From positions 1-36,762 of the forward strand of contig NZ_JAQYWQ010000073.1 of assembly GCF_029379315.1 (NCBI RefSeq): DNA of 36,762 nucleotides. The letters are read 5' to 3'. Made by a program: the position numbers and the translations under genes. The notes below the pieces were generated by a model. That model was not told the origin of the DNA and ran no database searches. It saw nothing but the letters and a program-made list of their open reading frames with translations. The stretch is from Nostoc sp. S13 (lineage in GTDB: Bacteria > Cyanobacteriota > Cyanobacteriia > Cyanobacteriales > Nostocaceae). Of this stretch, positions 17,803-26,019 are shown in pieces; within the stretch, counting starts at the first letter, position 1, and each line of letters opens with the position of its first letter.

Positions 17803-19074
17803 ATGTATGTTTTTACAGTAACTTCTGATACTTTCCTCAAAGCTCGTCCAAGTGAGTTAGCGGAACTAGCTGAAGATGAAAAACTTCTTATTCGAGTCAA
17901 AAGTGTCTTGGATGTTATTTATTATGTTGAAGAGGAAGAATATTACATAATTACCTTGAAAACCCCTATTAAGGGTCAAGATACATGGTTTGTCCGTAAG
18001 GAGTATATTGAGATATCTGCTTTACGGAGTTTATTCGATTTTACAAAAATTGCAGATAATGAGATTAATTCTGTGAGCAGATCTGCTTTTGTAGGTAATC
18101 AGAATTTCAAGTATTCTGCTGATTTGAGTTATTTTAATTCGGATGTTGACGGCATTGAGGTTAAAGAAGAAGTTATTAAAAGGTTTAAAGCGCAGCTACA
18201 AAAAACCCCAACTATTCAAGAATCATCTTCACAACCTGCTGATATAACCAAAGATTTAGTAGATTGTAGTGTATTTAGTCCTTCTTCTGTAACTACAGAC
18301 GATATGTTCCTCGTTCAAGTCTTTGTTCATCTTCCTGAACAAATTGAATTGGCTAAACACTATGCTGAACAATTTGATCCTGATGCTAAACAGCTAGGAG
18401 CGAGAAGTTTAGGAATACCTATTCAACGGGGAAGTGAACTCACTTTTAACCTGTCCATTCCAAAACTAGAAATCGACGATCCGATTCAACAGTTGACTTG
18501 GAATGGTAGAGCAGATTCTATTCAATTTGGAGTAACTGTTCCTGCTAATATTAATCAGAAAACAGTCATTGGAACTGTGACTGTCAGCCAAAACACGATT
18601 CCCCTCGGTCATTTAAAATTCAAGCTATCAATTATTCCTTCTGCGTCTTGTACATCCAAAAATCCTCAGTTAGTAGGAGAAGTTGCTCGACATTATACAA
18701 AAGCATTCGTGTCTTACTCTTCTAAAGCTCGGACAGAAGTTCTTAAAAGGGTGCAGGGACTAGCTGTAAGTGGCATTACAGTATTTCAAGATATCCTTAC
18801 TTTAGAACCTGGCGATCGCTGGGAGAAAGAACTTTATCGCAACATTGATCAGTGTGATCTCTTCCTACTATTTTGGTCTACTGCTGCTAAAGAGTCGCCG
18901 TGGGTACATAAAGAAGTATTGTACGCCCTTGAGCGACAAGGAACTGATGGATTGCGTCCCCCCGAAATTATTCCTGTAATCATTGAAGGGCCACCACTTG
19001 TCCCTCCACCTTCTGAATTGCAGAATCTCCATTTTAATGACAAACTTCTTTACTTAATGGCGACATCTAAATAG
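17803..19074 (+). CDS. TIR-domain protein with N-terminal SH3-like and central beta-sandwich regions
   Basis: The 423-residue protein ends in a TIR domain (residues about 298-423). Strand A is AFVSYSSKAR, the BB-loop region holds FQDILTLEPGDRW, then come CDLFLLFWST and SPWVHKEVLYAL. Glu371 in W-V-H-K-E sits where catalytic TIR NADases have their essential Glu (Glu642 in human SARM1). The central region (about 150-280) has Ig-like beta-strand character and is reminiscent of an uncharacterised domain in other bacterial TIR proteins (DDMFLVQVFVHLPEQ, then IPLGHLKFKLSI). Residues 1-70 look like a small beta-barrel, possibly SH3-like (LKARPSELAELAEDEKLLI). No membrane segment is visible. NAD cleavage or signalling in stress or phage defence is inferred from the family. 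Confidence 0.82.
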   Translation: MYVFTVTSDTFLKARPSELAELAEDEKLLIRVKSVLDVIYYVEEEEYYIITLKTPIKGQDTWFVRKEYIEISALRSLFDFTKIADNEINSVSRSAFVGNQNFKYSADLSYFNSDVDGIEVKEEVIKRFKAQLQKTPTIQESSSQPADITKDLVDCSVFSPSSVTTDDMFLVQVFVHLPEQIELAKHYAEQFDPDAKQLGARSLGIPIQRGSELTFNLSIPKLEIDDPIQQLTWNGRADSIQFGVTVPANINQKTVIGTVTVSQNTIPLGHLKFKLSIIPSASCTSKNPQLVGEVARHYTKAFVSYSSKARTEVLKRVQGLAVSGITVFQDILTLEPGDRWEKELYRNIDQCDLFLLFWSTAAKESPWVHKEVLYALERQGTDGLRPPEIIPVIIEGPPLVPPPSELQNLHFNDKLLYLMATSK

Positions 19075-19148
19075 CAGACAGCCGTTTAACAATTCCGAAA
19101 GCAAGTGACTGAAATAGCGATCGCCCCATAATCGATTACGTATACTTT

Positions 19149-20663
19149 ATGATTCCCCGTGTCAGAGCGCCAGAATTACCGCAAAATTACTCTTGGCTTA
19201 ACACCGATAAACCTTTCTCTCTTAAACAACTCAAATGTAGAATCGTCATATTAGACTTTTGGACATACTGTTGTATTAATTGTCTGCATATTCTGCCAAA
19301 CTTGAAATATTTAGAACAAAAATATAAAGATAGCCTTACCGTTATCGGCGTTCACTCCGCCAAATTTGACAACGAAAAAGAAACAGAAAACATCCGCCAA
19401 GCGATTCTGCGCTACGACATCGAACATCCAGTTATAGTTGACAGAGGTTTTCGGATTTGGCAAGAATATGCCGTGCGTGCTTGGCCGACGTTAATCATTA
19501 TTGATCCAGAAGGTTACGTGATTGGCCAGATTTCTGGTGAAGCGAACCGTGACACTTTAGACGAGTTGATTCAAAAGTTAATTCAGCAACATCAAAATAA
19601 AAGCACAATTAATTTCAAAGAAATCAGTTTGACTTTAGAAAAACAGCGCCAACCATTAATTACACCCCTAGCTTTTCCTGGTAAAGTTCTAGCTACTCCA
19701 ATGGGTTTATTCATCGCTGACTCTGGACATCACCGCCTGGTTGTGAGTAGCTTTGACGGGGAAATTTTGCATTTGATTGGTACTGGGAAATCTGGCTTAA
19801 CTGATGGTTCGTTCAGCGAAGCGCAGTTTTTTGCACCGCAGGGAATGGCATTTGATGCCGAAAATCAGATTCTTTATGTTGCTGATACGCAAAATCATAC
19901 CCTGCGGCGAGTTGATTTAAAGCGCCAAGTAGTCGAAGCGATCGCGGGAACTGGTGAACAAAGCCGCAATATCCGTCCTCATGGCGGTACTGGTTTAGAA
20001 ACCGCGCTGAATTCCCCTTGGGATTTAGTGAAAGTGGGAAATATTCTGTTTATTGCAATGGCTGGGCCGCATCAAATTTGGCAAATGGATTTGGAAACTG
20101 GCATCATCAAAACTTATGCTGGTAGTGGTGCAGAAGCGGGTATTGATGGTTCACTTACCGAATCTGCCTTTGCTCAACCTAGTGGTATTACTAATAATGG
20201 GCAAGAATTATATATTGCTGATAGTGAAGTTAGTTCAATTCGTGGTGTGGGAATTGTAGAACCGTATCAAGTGCGAACCGTTTGCGGTAGTGGGAGTTTA
20301 TTTGGTTTTGGCGATGTAGATGGACAAGGTGAAGATGTTCTTTTGCAGCACTGTTTAGGAGTGGAATACGCTCAGAATTTACTGTGGGTGGCAGATACCT
20401 ATAACCATAAAATTAAATTAGTTAGTTCCAGTGGAAATTGTCAAACAGTTTTGGGAGATGGTGCTGCTGGTTTACAAGATGGGAAAGGTAAGAATAGTCG
20501 CTTTTTTGAACCTTCAGGATTGAGTGCTATGAGTTCATATTTATATGTTGCTGATACCAATAACCACGCCATCCGCCGCGTAAATTTGAATACTTTTGAG
20601 GTGACAACGTTAGAGCTTATCGGGTTATGTGCGCCAGATGTTTGTATTCCGCCGAATTTATAA
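19149..20663 (+). CDS. Thioredoxin-like / NHL-repeat protein (NHLRC2-like)
   Basis: Residues 1-150 form a TlpA/AhpC-type thioredoxin fold with the redox motif WTYCCINCLH (Cys42 and Cys45 in C-I-N-C) and the cis-Pro region RAWPTLIIID. Residues of about 180-490 are an NHL beta-propeller with repeated blades (GLFIADSGHHRLVV, LYVADTQNHTLRRVDL, LYVADTNNHAIRRVNL). This two-domain arrangement is that of bacterial and animal NHLRC2 proteins. No signal peptide is visible, so it is probably cytoplasmic. A thiol-redox role with protein or ligand binding by the propeller is plausible; the substrate is unknown. Confidence 0.87.
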   Translation: MIPRVRAPELPQNYSWLNTDKPFSLKQLKCRIVILDFWTYCCINCLHILPNLKYLEQKYKDSLTVIGVHSAKFDNEKETENIRQAILRYDIEHPVIVDRGFRIWQEYAVRAWPTLIIIDPEGYVIGQISGEANRDTLDELIQKLIQQHQNKSTINFKEISLTLEKQRQPLITPLAFPGKVLATPMGLFIADSGHHRLVVSSFDGEILHLIGTGKSGLTDGSFSEAQFFAPQGMAFDAENQILYVADTQNHTLRRVDLKRQVVEAIAGTGEQSRNIRPHGGTGLETALNSPWDLVKVGNILFIAMAGPHQIWQMDLETGIIKTYAGSGAEAGIDGSLTESAFAQPSGITNNGQELYIADSEVSSIRGVGIVEPYQVRTVCGSGSLFGFGDVDGQGEDVLLQHCLGVEYAQNLLWVADTYNHKIKLVSSSGNCQTVLGDGAAGLQDGKGKNSRFFEPSGLSAMSSYLYVADTNNHAIRRVNLNTFEVTTLELIGLCAPDVCIPPNL

Positions 20664-20851
20664 AATGATTACCTGACGCAAAGGCGCTGAGAAAAACTCT
20701 GCGTCTCTGCGTGAGATTTAAAAGATAATTAATTAAATAGTGCTACTACTGGTTAAAGTTTTAAAGGTATTAATTTAAAATTTTCATCAGCAATTAGAAA
20801 TTTATCTGCCTTGATCCCTTTAAGTGATGTTCGTAAAATGATACAAGCAAC

Positions 20852-21202
20852 ATGAATACTATCCTCCACATTGCCAAACGCCAAGAATGGGAACAAGCAA
20901 AAGATTTAGGCAGCTATCGCCCTGATTCACTCGATTCTGAAGGCTTTATTCATTGTTCAAAGTCAACGCAAATTGTCAAAGTTGCAAATACATTTTTTGA
21001 TAATCAAAAAGAATTGGTGCTGCTTTTTATTGATTCTGATAAAATTCAACCTGAAATTCGCTATGAAGAAGCTGAAATAGGGGAATTATTTCCTCACATT
21101 TATGGTGAGTTAAATATTGATGCTGTGTATCTGGTGATTGATTTTGAAGCTGGGGAAGATGGGTTTTTTGAGTTGCCGGAAAAAGTTAGAAATTTAGAAT
21201 AA
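20852..21202 (+). CDS. DUF952 family protein
   Basis: The 116-residue protein fits DUF952: HIAKRQEWEQAKDLGSYRP, then EGFIHCSKSTQIVKVANTFF, and ending with HIYGELNIDAVYLVIDFE. These are small single-domain proteins related by fold to ADP-ribosyltransferase-like proteins, without an established reaction. The gene stands alone between the NHL gene and a repeat-rich spacer. No regulatory signals were recognised. Confidence 0.85.
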   Translation: MNTILHIAKRQEWEQAKDLGSYRPDSLDSEGFIHCSKSTQIVKVANTFFDNQKELVLLFIDSDKIQPEIRYEEAEIGELFPHIYGELNIDAVYLVIDFEAGEDGFFELPEKVRNLE

Positions 21203-21669
21203 CGTAGAGCTTCGGCTTGCCGCAGGCTACCACAGAGGCTGCTGCAAGGTGAGCAATATGTGAAGTCTCTCATCAGCCCCACATTTCCTAGTTTTTCGAT
21301 CACTGATCTTATTCCCCGGTTTGTGGAAATGGCGCGAACCACAAAAATGAGTTCAGCACTCAGAGCATTTCGACAATCGGTAAGAGAACAAATACAAGAC
21401 AGCCAGGGCGAATAGAATTCGCGCGCGGGTTGCTCATGGGGAGCCACTGCGTTGCAGTGTTAGCGTAGCGGTAGCGACGTAGGAGCGTCGGCAGTCGCTC
21501 AGAGGGGGTTTCCCCCATGAGGAACTGCCGTTCGCCCTTGGCGTGCCGGAGGTGTCACCTGTTCGCGTAGCGTCTCCGACAGAAGAAGGGGGGTTCCCGC
21601 TATTGAAGGAAGCCCTTTTAAAGCATTCCGCGCTTTACTTAAAGTGCGGGGAATTAATCTAGAGCAATT
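21203..21669. other. Repeat-rich spacer with nested hairpins and a short open frame
   Basis: No established gene lies here. A GTG frame at 21260-21415 encodes 51 residues (for example LIPRFVEMARTTKMSSALRA) and has a protein-like composition. It may be the tail of a decayed gene but was not assigned. Bases 21433-21521 form an imperfect palindrome: CTCATGGGG (21433-21441) pairs with CCCCATGAG (21513-21521). Inside are the hairpins CACTGC-GTT-GCAGTG and GGGGG-TTT-CCCCC. GCGTAGCG-type words follow to about 21580. These look like interspersed Nostocales palindromic repeats. Confidence 0.5.
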
Positions 21670-22683
21670 GTGACCGAATTTAATTTACAAATTCCAGAAA
21701 ATAGCGAACGCTTATCTTCTCCTATAGAGGATGCTGCACCTAGCTTGCTTGCCCTTGGGAGTATGATACACTGCGTCAACACTTCATGCGATCGCCTTGA
21801 CCGTTACCTCTCCCAAGAATTACCAGATTTATCCCGTTCTCGCATCCAACAGTTAATCGAACAGGGTAACGTCCAACTTAACGATAAAGTTTGCACATCT
21901 AAGAAGATCAATGTCAAGGTAGGTGATCGCATCACTCTCGAAATACCAAAAGTCCAACCCTTAGAACTGCTTGCAGAAGATATCCCCTTAGATATTCTCT
22001 ACGAAGACGACCAGTTACTTATTCTCAACAAACCCGCAGGTTTAGTTGTCCATCCGGCGCCCGGTCATCCAGATGGCACTTTGGTAAATGCCCTATTGGC
22101 TCACTGTCCCAATTTACCAGGAATTGGCGGAGTTCAACGTCCGGGAATCGTCCATCGATTGGATAAGGATACTACGGGGGCGATCGCGATCGCTAAAACA
22201 GATATTGCCCATCATCATCTACAAGCCCAACTCAAAGCAAAAACTGCACGGCGAGAATACTTAGGGGTAGTTTACGGTGCGCCAAAAACTGAAACTGGCA
22301 CCATAGACTTGCCCATTGGTCGCCATCCCCAAGACCGCAAGAAAATGGCAATCATACCCGTTGAACAAGGCGGACGAGTCGCTGTCACTCATTGGCAAGT
22401 ACTAGAACGCCTTGGTAACTTCACCTTAATTCATTTTCAATTAGAAACTGGACGCACCCATCAAATTCGCGTCCACAGCGCCAAAATGGGTCATCCAATT
22501 GTCGGCGACCCTGTTTATAGTTCTGGTCATTCAGTGGGGGTAAATTTGCCCGGTCAAGCACTACACGCTTGGCGACTAAAATTGCAGCATCCCCTATCTG
22601 GGGAATTGATTGAGGTGACAGCTACTCCTCCCGCCCACTTTACAAAACTTTTGGAGATGTTAAAAAGACGAACTGTACTTTAA
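21670..22683 (+). CDS. rluD: RluA/RluD-family 23S rRNA pseudouridine synthase
   Basis: The 337-residue protein has an S4 RNA-binding domain (about 41-95; DRLDRYLSQELPDLSRSRIQ) and an RluA-type catalytic domain with HRLDKDTTG (162-170, catalytic Asp165). LETGRTHQIRVH and the closing LHAWRL region are also typical. The domain order and length fit RluD, which makes pseudouridines in helix 69 of 23S rRNA; other RluA-family targets cannot be excluded. The start is a GTG at 21670. A roughly 40-residue N-terminal extension precedes the S4 domain, so a later start is possible. Confidence 0.88.
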   Translation: MTEFNLQIPENSERLSSPIEDAAPSLLALGSMIHCVNTSCDRLDRYLSQELPDLSRSRIQQLIEQGNVQLNDKVCTSKKINVKVGDRITLEIPKVQPLELLAEDIPLDILYEDDQLLILNKPAGLVVHPAPGHPDGTLVNALLAHCPNLPGIGGVQRPGIVHRLDKDTTGAIAIAKTDIAHHHLQAQLKAKTARREYLGVVYGAPKTETGTIDLPIGRHPQDRKKMAIIPVEQGGRVAVTHWQVLERLGNFTLIHFQLETGRTHQIRVHSAKMGHPIVGDPVYSSGHSVGVNLPGQALHAWRLKLQHPLSGELIEVTATPPAHFTKLLEMLKRRTVL

Positions 22684-22740
22684 GTTCATCCCACGTCTGA
22701 AACCAGCCGCATTTCACAGACATTCGGCATTAAGAAAAAA

Positions 22741-22775
22741 CCATGCCCCATGCCCAATGCCCCATGCCCAATGCC
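22741..22775. repeat. Heptanucleotide tandem repeat (CCATGCC/CAATGCC)
   Basis: Five consecutive 7-bp units alternate between CCATGCC and CAATGCC. This is the STRR type of repeat common between genes of heterocystous cyanobacteria. It lies in the 239-bp gap between the pseudouridine synthase and cpcG-like genes. Confidence 0.85.
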
Positions 22776-22922
22776 CAAATATAAACAACTAGCGTGCATC
22801 AGACATGGGATAGAGTCTGTTTCACTTAGTTATATCTAAATGAAACTCCTACATAACCCAAGACTTATGCACGCTATAAAATCGTCAAACTGATCTATTA
22901 GCTAGCCGCCAACCAAAAATCG

Positions 22923-23690
22923 TTACTTAATTCCAGGCAACTGGCGATAAGGTACAGACTTTTCGATATCGATGTTGAATGACGAGATCCTTTGTGGCGC
23001 ATTGCCAGTTGCATTGATACTTTGTGCCAAAGCCAAGAATAAAGCTGGATCGCCAGCCTTGGGCTTTTGCTCTTGTGGAAGGAATCTGCGTACTTCTACC
23101 TGCCAAATGATTTGGGGGAAACCCAGTTTGGTACGGTGGTAATCTTCGTATCGCGGAGATTTGATGTTGAATGGCAACTCACCCGCAGATTGAGATGGCA
23201 GTATCCGACGACGCTGATAGGGCACTGTGGAGTATCCAAAATTGCTCAGGTACTCTTCAGTGTTGAGTACTTGATCAATGAAGCCTACAATACCCTTGGT
23301 AGCAACTACAATTGACCAAGCGATTTTTTCCCGCTCGTTGTATGGGTCGCGTCCTAGAACACGTTGGATTACTTGCTCAACAAAGCGATAATTATTGTTG
23401 AGGTCGTAGAAGCTTTTCTTAAAAGTATTGGAAAGCACCAACCCACGAATAAAGTCCCGTACTGTAATTTGTCCATTACGGAGTTGGGACTCTAAATATG
23501 TTTCGCGATCGGCAGCAAAGGCATAAAAGAAAATTTGACGATATGCTGCTTCGATCAGATCACCTAAATCTGACGGGGACAGTATATTGTCTGTACTAAA
23601 AATCCTGGGCTGTTCATCACCTGGTACTTCATATGCAGCTACACGCTGGTTTTGACTTGAAGGGTCATATTCTAACAGAGGAATTGCCAC
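22923..23690 (-). CDS. cpcG: Phycobilisome rod-core linker polypeptide
   Basis: The 255-residue protein starts MAIPLLEYDPSSQNQRVAAY, the CpcG N-terminus. It contains a PF00427-type linker domain (about residues 20-155; LESQLRNGQITVRDFIRGL, then RVLGRDPYNEREKIAWSIV and STVPYQRRR). CpcG proteins join the peripheral rods to the allophycocyanin core. The segment just before LESQLR is a few residues shorter than I remember for common CpcG1 proteins, so this may be a variant for a specific rod type. The GTG start at 23690 follows a good GGAGG site. The gene stands at the left edge of the phycoerythrin region, pointing away from it. Confidence 0.88.
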   Translation of the reverse strand: MAIPLLEYDPSSQNQRVAAYEVPGDEQPRIFSTDNILSPSDLGDLIEAAYRQIFFYAFAADRETYLESQLRNGQITVRDFIRGLVLSNTFKKSFYDLNNNYRFVEQVIQRVLGRDPYNEREKIAWSIVVATKGIVGFIDQVLNTEEYLSNFGYSTVPYQRRRILPSQSAGELPFNIKSPRYEDYHRTKLGFPQIIWQVEVRRFLPQEQKPKAGDPALFLALAQSINATGNAPQRISSFNIDIEKSVPYRQLPGIK

Positions 23691-24005
23691 TCTAAAGCCT
23701 CCATGTTCTTAATTAAAGTTAACAAGTTTAAATCATATATTAAGGGAGTAGTTGGATCAGAACTTCAGATTCTGATAAAATTTCACGAAACTTAACTAAG
23801 GGTGATTTAAGTATTCGTAGGAAAAACGATTAGCCTGCTGGATTCAACCCATAGTTAATCAATAAAGGGAGTGGAACTTCCAATCTAATGACTAATGTAA
23901 ATGACTAAAAACTTTGCTCACATATTTCAGATTAGGAGATTCAGTTTCACCTTTTTCAACTGAAGCAATAATTTTTAACATTTTGCAAAAGAAATTAATG
24001 GAATA

Positions 24006-24054
24006 TTGGGCATTGGGCATTGGGCATTGGGCATTGGGCATTGGGCATTGGGCA
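24006..24054. repeat. Heptanucleotide tandem repeat (TTGGGCA)7
   Basis: Seven perfect copies of the 7-bp unit TTGGGCA lie in a row. It is an STRR-type array and a likely site of length variation between strains. Confidence 0.95.
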
Positions 24055-24086
24055 TTGCATTAGTTATTCTCCCTCCATCTATCTCT

Positions 24087-24114
24087 GCTGCCTGCTGCCT
24101 ACTGCCTGCTGCCT
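24087..24114. repeat. Heptanucleotide tandem repeat (GCTGCCT)4
   Basis: Four 7-bp units (GCTGCCT, one variant ACTGCCT) lie just beyond the stop codon of the HExxH gene. This is a second STRR-type array with a different unit from the one 30 bp away. Confidence 0.85.
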
Positions 24115-24117
24115 TCT

Positions 24118-24663
24118 TCAGCGACCTATCCAAAATTCCAGGGGATCTATGGTTGACTTACAGTGAGGCCAACTACGCAAAGTTGCTTCCATCCCTGCCT
24201 CCCAGTAGGGTGGTTCCAATCCCAGTCCTAAACATAGATGAGATAGGATGTTAGCAAACTGCTGATTATGACCGAAGTCTCCTAGATGGGCATGGGCGTA
24301 TTCATGGACGACTACACCAAACCAGTCTCTAGGTGCAACTCGACCGACATCTACCAAAATGGTGATTGGGTTTGTGAGAATGTTGCACAGCCCATCTATG
24401 CCGAAGGATTGAGCTATGGGTACTGCAAAAATTTGGATATGACGACGCTCTTGGGGATGAAAGCACTGATGACAAACTTCTAGATAGGTGTTGATCTGAG
24501 CGTTTATGGTGTTAATATTCTCGCCGATCCAAGTGCAAATGGAGATGCGATCGCGCTTGTTTTCAAACACATCCATCATACCCGGTTCTAGGGCTAGTCC
24601 CTGTACCAGATGCAGATAATCTCGCCCACGAGTAAAAGCATCGGTCTGCTTGAGATCATTCAC
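24118..24663 (-). CDS. HExxH putative metallopeptidase-like protein
   Basis: The 181-residue protein contains VVVHEYAHAHLGDFGHNQQF. It gives zinc-ligand-type His120 and His124 with the catalytic-type Glu121, and a third His at 132 in a G-H-N context, as in SprT/YgjP-like families. No signal peptide or membrane segment is visible, so it is probably cytoplasmic. Other features are a Cys-x-x-Cys (LEVCHQC) and a Trp/Pro-rich end. The GTG start at 24663 overlaps the stop of the CpcS-type lyase gene (GTGA), so it is translationally coupled to phycobiliprotein lyase synthesis. A protease acting in phycobilisome biogenesis or turnover is conceivable, but the family is not established. Confidence 0.65.
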   Translation of the reverse strand: MNDLKQTDAFTRGRDYLHLVQGLALEPGMMDVFENKRDRISICTWIGENINTINAQINTYLEVCHQCFHPQERRHIQIFAVPIAQSFGIDGLCNILTNPITILVDVGRVAPRDWFGVVVHEYAHAHLGDFGHNQQFANILSHLCLGLGLEPPYWEAGMEATLRSWPHCKSTIDPLEFWIGR

Positions 24664-25280
24664 CAGCCCAAAACGGAATAGAACTGTCTTTTTTCCAAAA
24701 CATCTTGCCCAAGTTTTTCTGTTACTTCTTCTGTGCTGCCAACCTCAACAGAAGTTTCAATGCGGGTTTCTGTACAAAATGATGCCGTGCTGAAGCCGCC
24801 AAACCGTTTGACAGTACTAGTTCGCATTCGCATATTTGGGCTGGCGAACCAGAATCGCTCAATGGAACTCATTGTTTCGTATTCGGTTGTCAACACTAAT
24901 CCATCTTCATCATCCATATGAAAAAGACCGACTACAGGCATAATTTCGGCGTAGCCTCTTTCGCGAAGTAATTTGCCAGCCCTTGGGTTATCGCCATCAG
25001 GCACGATCGCAAATATGGTTTTCCCCTCATGGTTATCCTCACCCTCTCGATCCCAAGCCATTGTGCCTAGCCAACGCACACGCGACCCTCCGACTGAAAG
25101 GCTGGGGTCAATCTGATGATACTGGCACAGTTCAATGATTTCGGGATGAGCGGCATCCAGAGTTTCTACCTGTATATCCGATTCTCCCGTCTCTGAGCGC
25201 TTGAAGGCCAGATGATGAGTTGCACGTTGCGATCGCCACTTACCAGCACTTAGCTGAAAAAATTCCATTGCGTCCATCAA
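24660..25280 (-). CDS. cpcS: CpcS/CpeS-family phycobiliprotein bilin lyase
   Basis: The 206-residue protein starts with MEFFQLSAGKWRSQRATHHL. It contains GKLLRERGYAEIMPVVG, then LTTEYETMSSIERFWFASPN and RTSTVKRFGGFSTASFC, all hallmarks of the CpcS/CpeS lyase fold (a lipocalin-like beta-barrel). Members attach phycocyanobilin or phycoerythrobilin mainly to the conserved Cys82/84 of phycobiliprotein subunits. Its neighbourhood suggests a phycoerythrin substrate, so it could act as CpeS (beta-Cys82) or CpeU, but the subtype cannot be told by eye. It is the first gene of a coupled pair with the HExxH protein. Two starts two codons apart (MMDAM) are possible. Confidence 0.88.
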   Translation of the reverse strand: MMDAMEFFQLSAGKWRSQRATHHLAFKRSETGESDIQVETLDAAHPEIIELCQYHQIDPSLSVGGSRVRWLGTMAWDREGEDNHEGKTIFAIVPDGDNPRAGKLLRERGYAEIMPVVGLFHMDDEDGLVLTTEYETMSSIERFWFASPNMRMRTSTVKRFGGFSTASFCTETRIETSVEVGSTEEVTEKLGQDVLEKRQFYSVLGW

Positions 25281-25570
25281 TCTTCTGACTCCTATTGATT
25301 ACTCCTGCGGATGATGTTTAGCTTGTTTTTTCTTTTTAGAGTTGTTGGTATCTAAACATTCTAAACATTACAGCCATTAGTGGTCAGCTTCAATAAACAC
25401 CCTACAAAGGGAAAGATAGACGTATTGTTCTGTGATTGTAAACTTTTATGAGTGTGATCTCATATCGCTTGACAATGTAGACATTTTAATATGGGAGTGT
25501 TAAACTAGTAAAAAGCGATCGTCTTCCAGCAACAACAAATACCCTTCGATTCAGTCAATCACAGGAGTGA

Positions 25571-25741
25571 ATGATGGATTTACCAGTCGAATTAACTTTA
25601 GAGCAACAGTTTCGCTTACAAAATTTGAAAGACCAGGTAAAAAATTTGAGTCAACAAGAGGCTCAAGAATTTCTGCTAGAAGTTTTAAGGCAGATGATGG
25701 TAAAAGATAATTTGGTCAAACATCTGTTAAAACAAGCTTGA
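25571..25741 (+). CDS. nblA: NblA phycobilisome degradation protein
   Basis: This 56-residue protein has the NblA pattern: LPVELTLEQQFRLQ, then the helix QVKNLSQQEAQEFLLEVLRQ and the C-terminal helix MMVKDNLVKHLLKQ. NblA forms helical dimers that bind phycobiliproteins and deliver them to Clp protease during nitrogen or other starvation. An AGGAG site at 25563-25567 precedes two adjacent ATG codons; the second (25574) has the better spacing. A strong terminator follows at once, so it is a single-gene unit. A similar gene next to cpeBA is known from Tolypothrix (nblAI), which supports a link with phycoerythrin turnover. Confidence 0.9.
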   Translation: MMDLPVELTLEQQFRLQNLKDQVKNLSQQEAQEFLLEVLRQMMVKDNLVKHLLKQA

Positions 25742-25766
25742 TCGAGTAAAAAGCAAGATTTTTTCC

Positions 25767-25821
25767 TTAAGACTTACGCAGTGGCAGAGTTCCATAAAAA
25801 TGCGTAGGTCTTAATTTTTTT
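25767..25821 (+). terminator. Rho-independent terminator after nblA
   Basis: A 14-bp stem (TTAAGACTTACGCA with TGCGTAGGTCTTAA, one G-U pair) encloses a 20-nt loop and is followed by seven T residues. It ends the nblA transcript before the cpeBA promoter region. ACTTACGCA words also occur at ends of small repeat elements in related genomes, so it may have arisen from one. Confidence 0.88.
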
Positions 25822-26019
25822 GCCCAATTTAGACTAAATTTGATTTTTTATTCGGGTAGCCAAATTACAGGTAAATATTACAGATTATTACTTTGTCTCT
25901 CATAGTAAAGACTAGGGTACTATTGATCCCCTATGTTTTTGTTTGGCTACTCGCAGTTAATCTGATTGAGAACACGCCAAAAATAATATCCGCCATTTTG
26001 TGAATATTAAGGAGAACTC

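Larger units (their letters stand above)
23691..24117. other. cpcG upstream region and repeat-filled spacer
   Basis: No gene was found. The part next to cpcG is AT-rich and should hold its promoter, but no convincing box pair was seen. The part near 24000-24115 consists of two heptamer repeat arrays (listed separately). An open frame that runs through these repeats is judged artefactual. Confidence 0.5.

Noticed and set aside
21100..21447. Minus-strand 115-codon frame over the DUF952 end and repeat spacer
   Set aside because: It overlaps a real gene and a repeat-rich region, and its translation has no recognisable family or good start site.
24006..24054. CRISPR-like array
   Set aside because: Units are 7 bp in direct tandem with no spacers, so it is an STRR-type repeat.
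25469..25492. TTGACA followed by TAATAT upstream of nblA as a promoter
   Set aside because: The boxes are only 12 bp apart, too close for a standard sigma-70 promoter.
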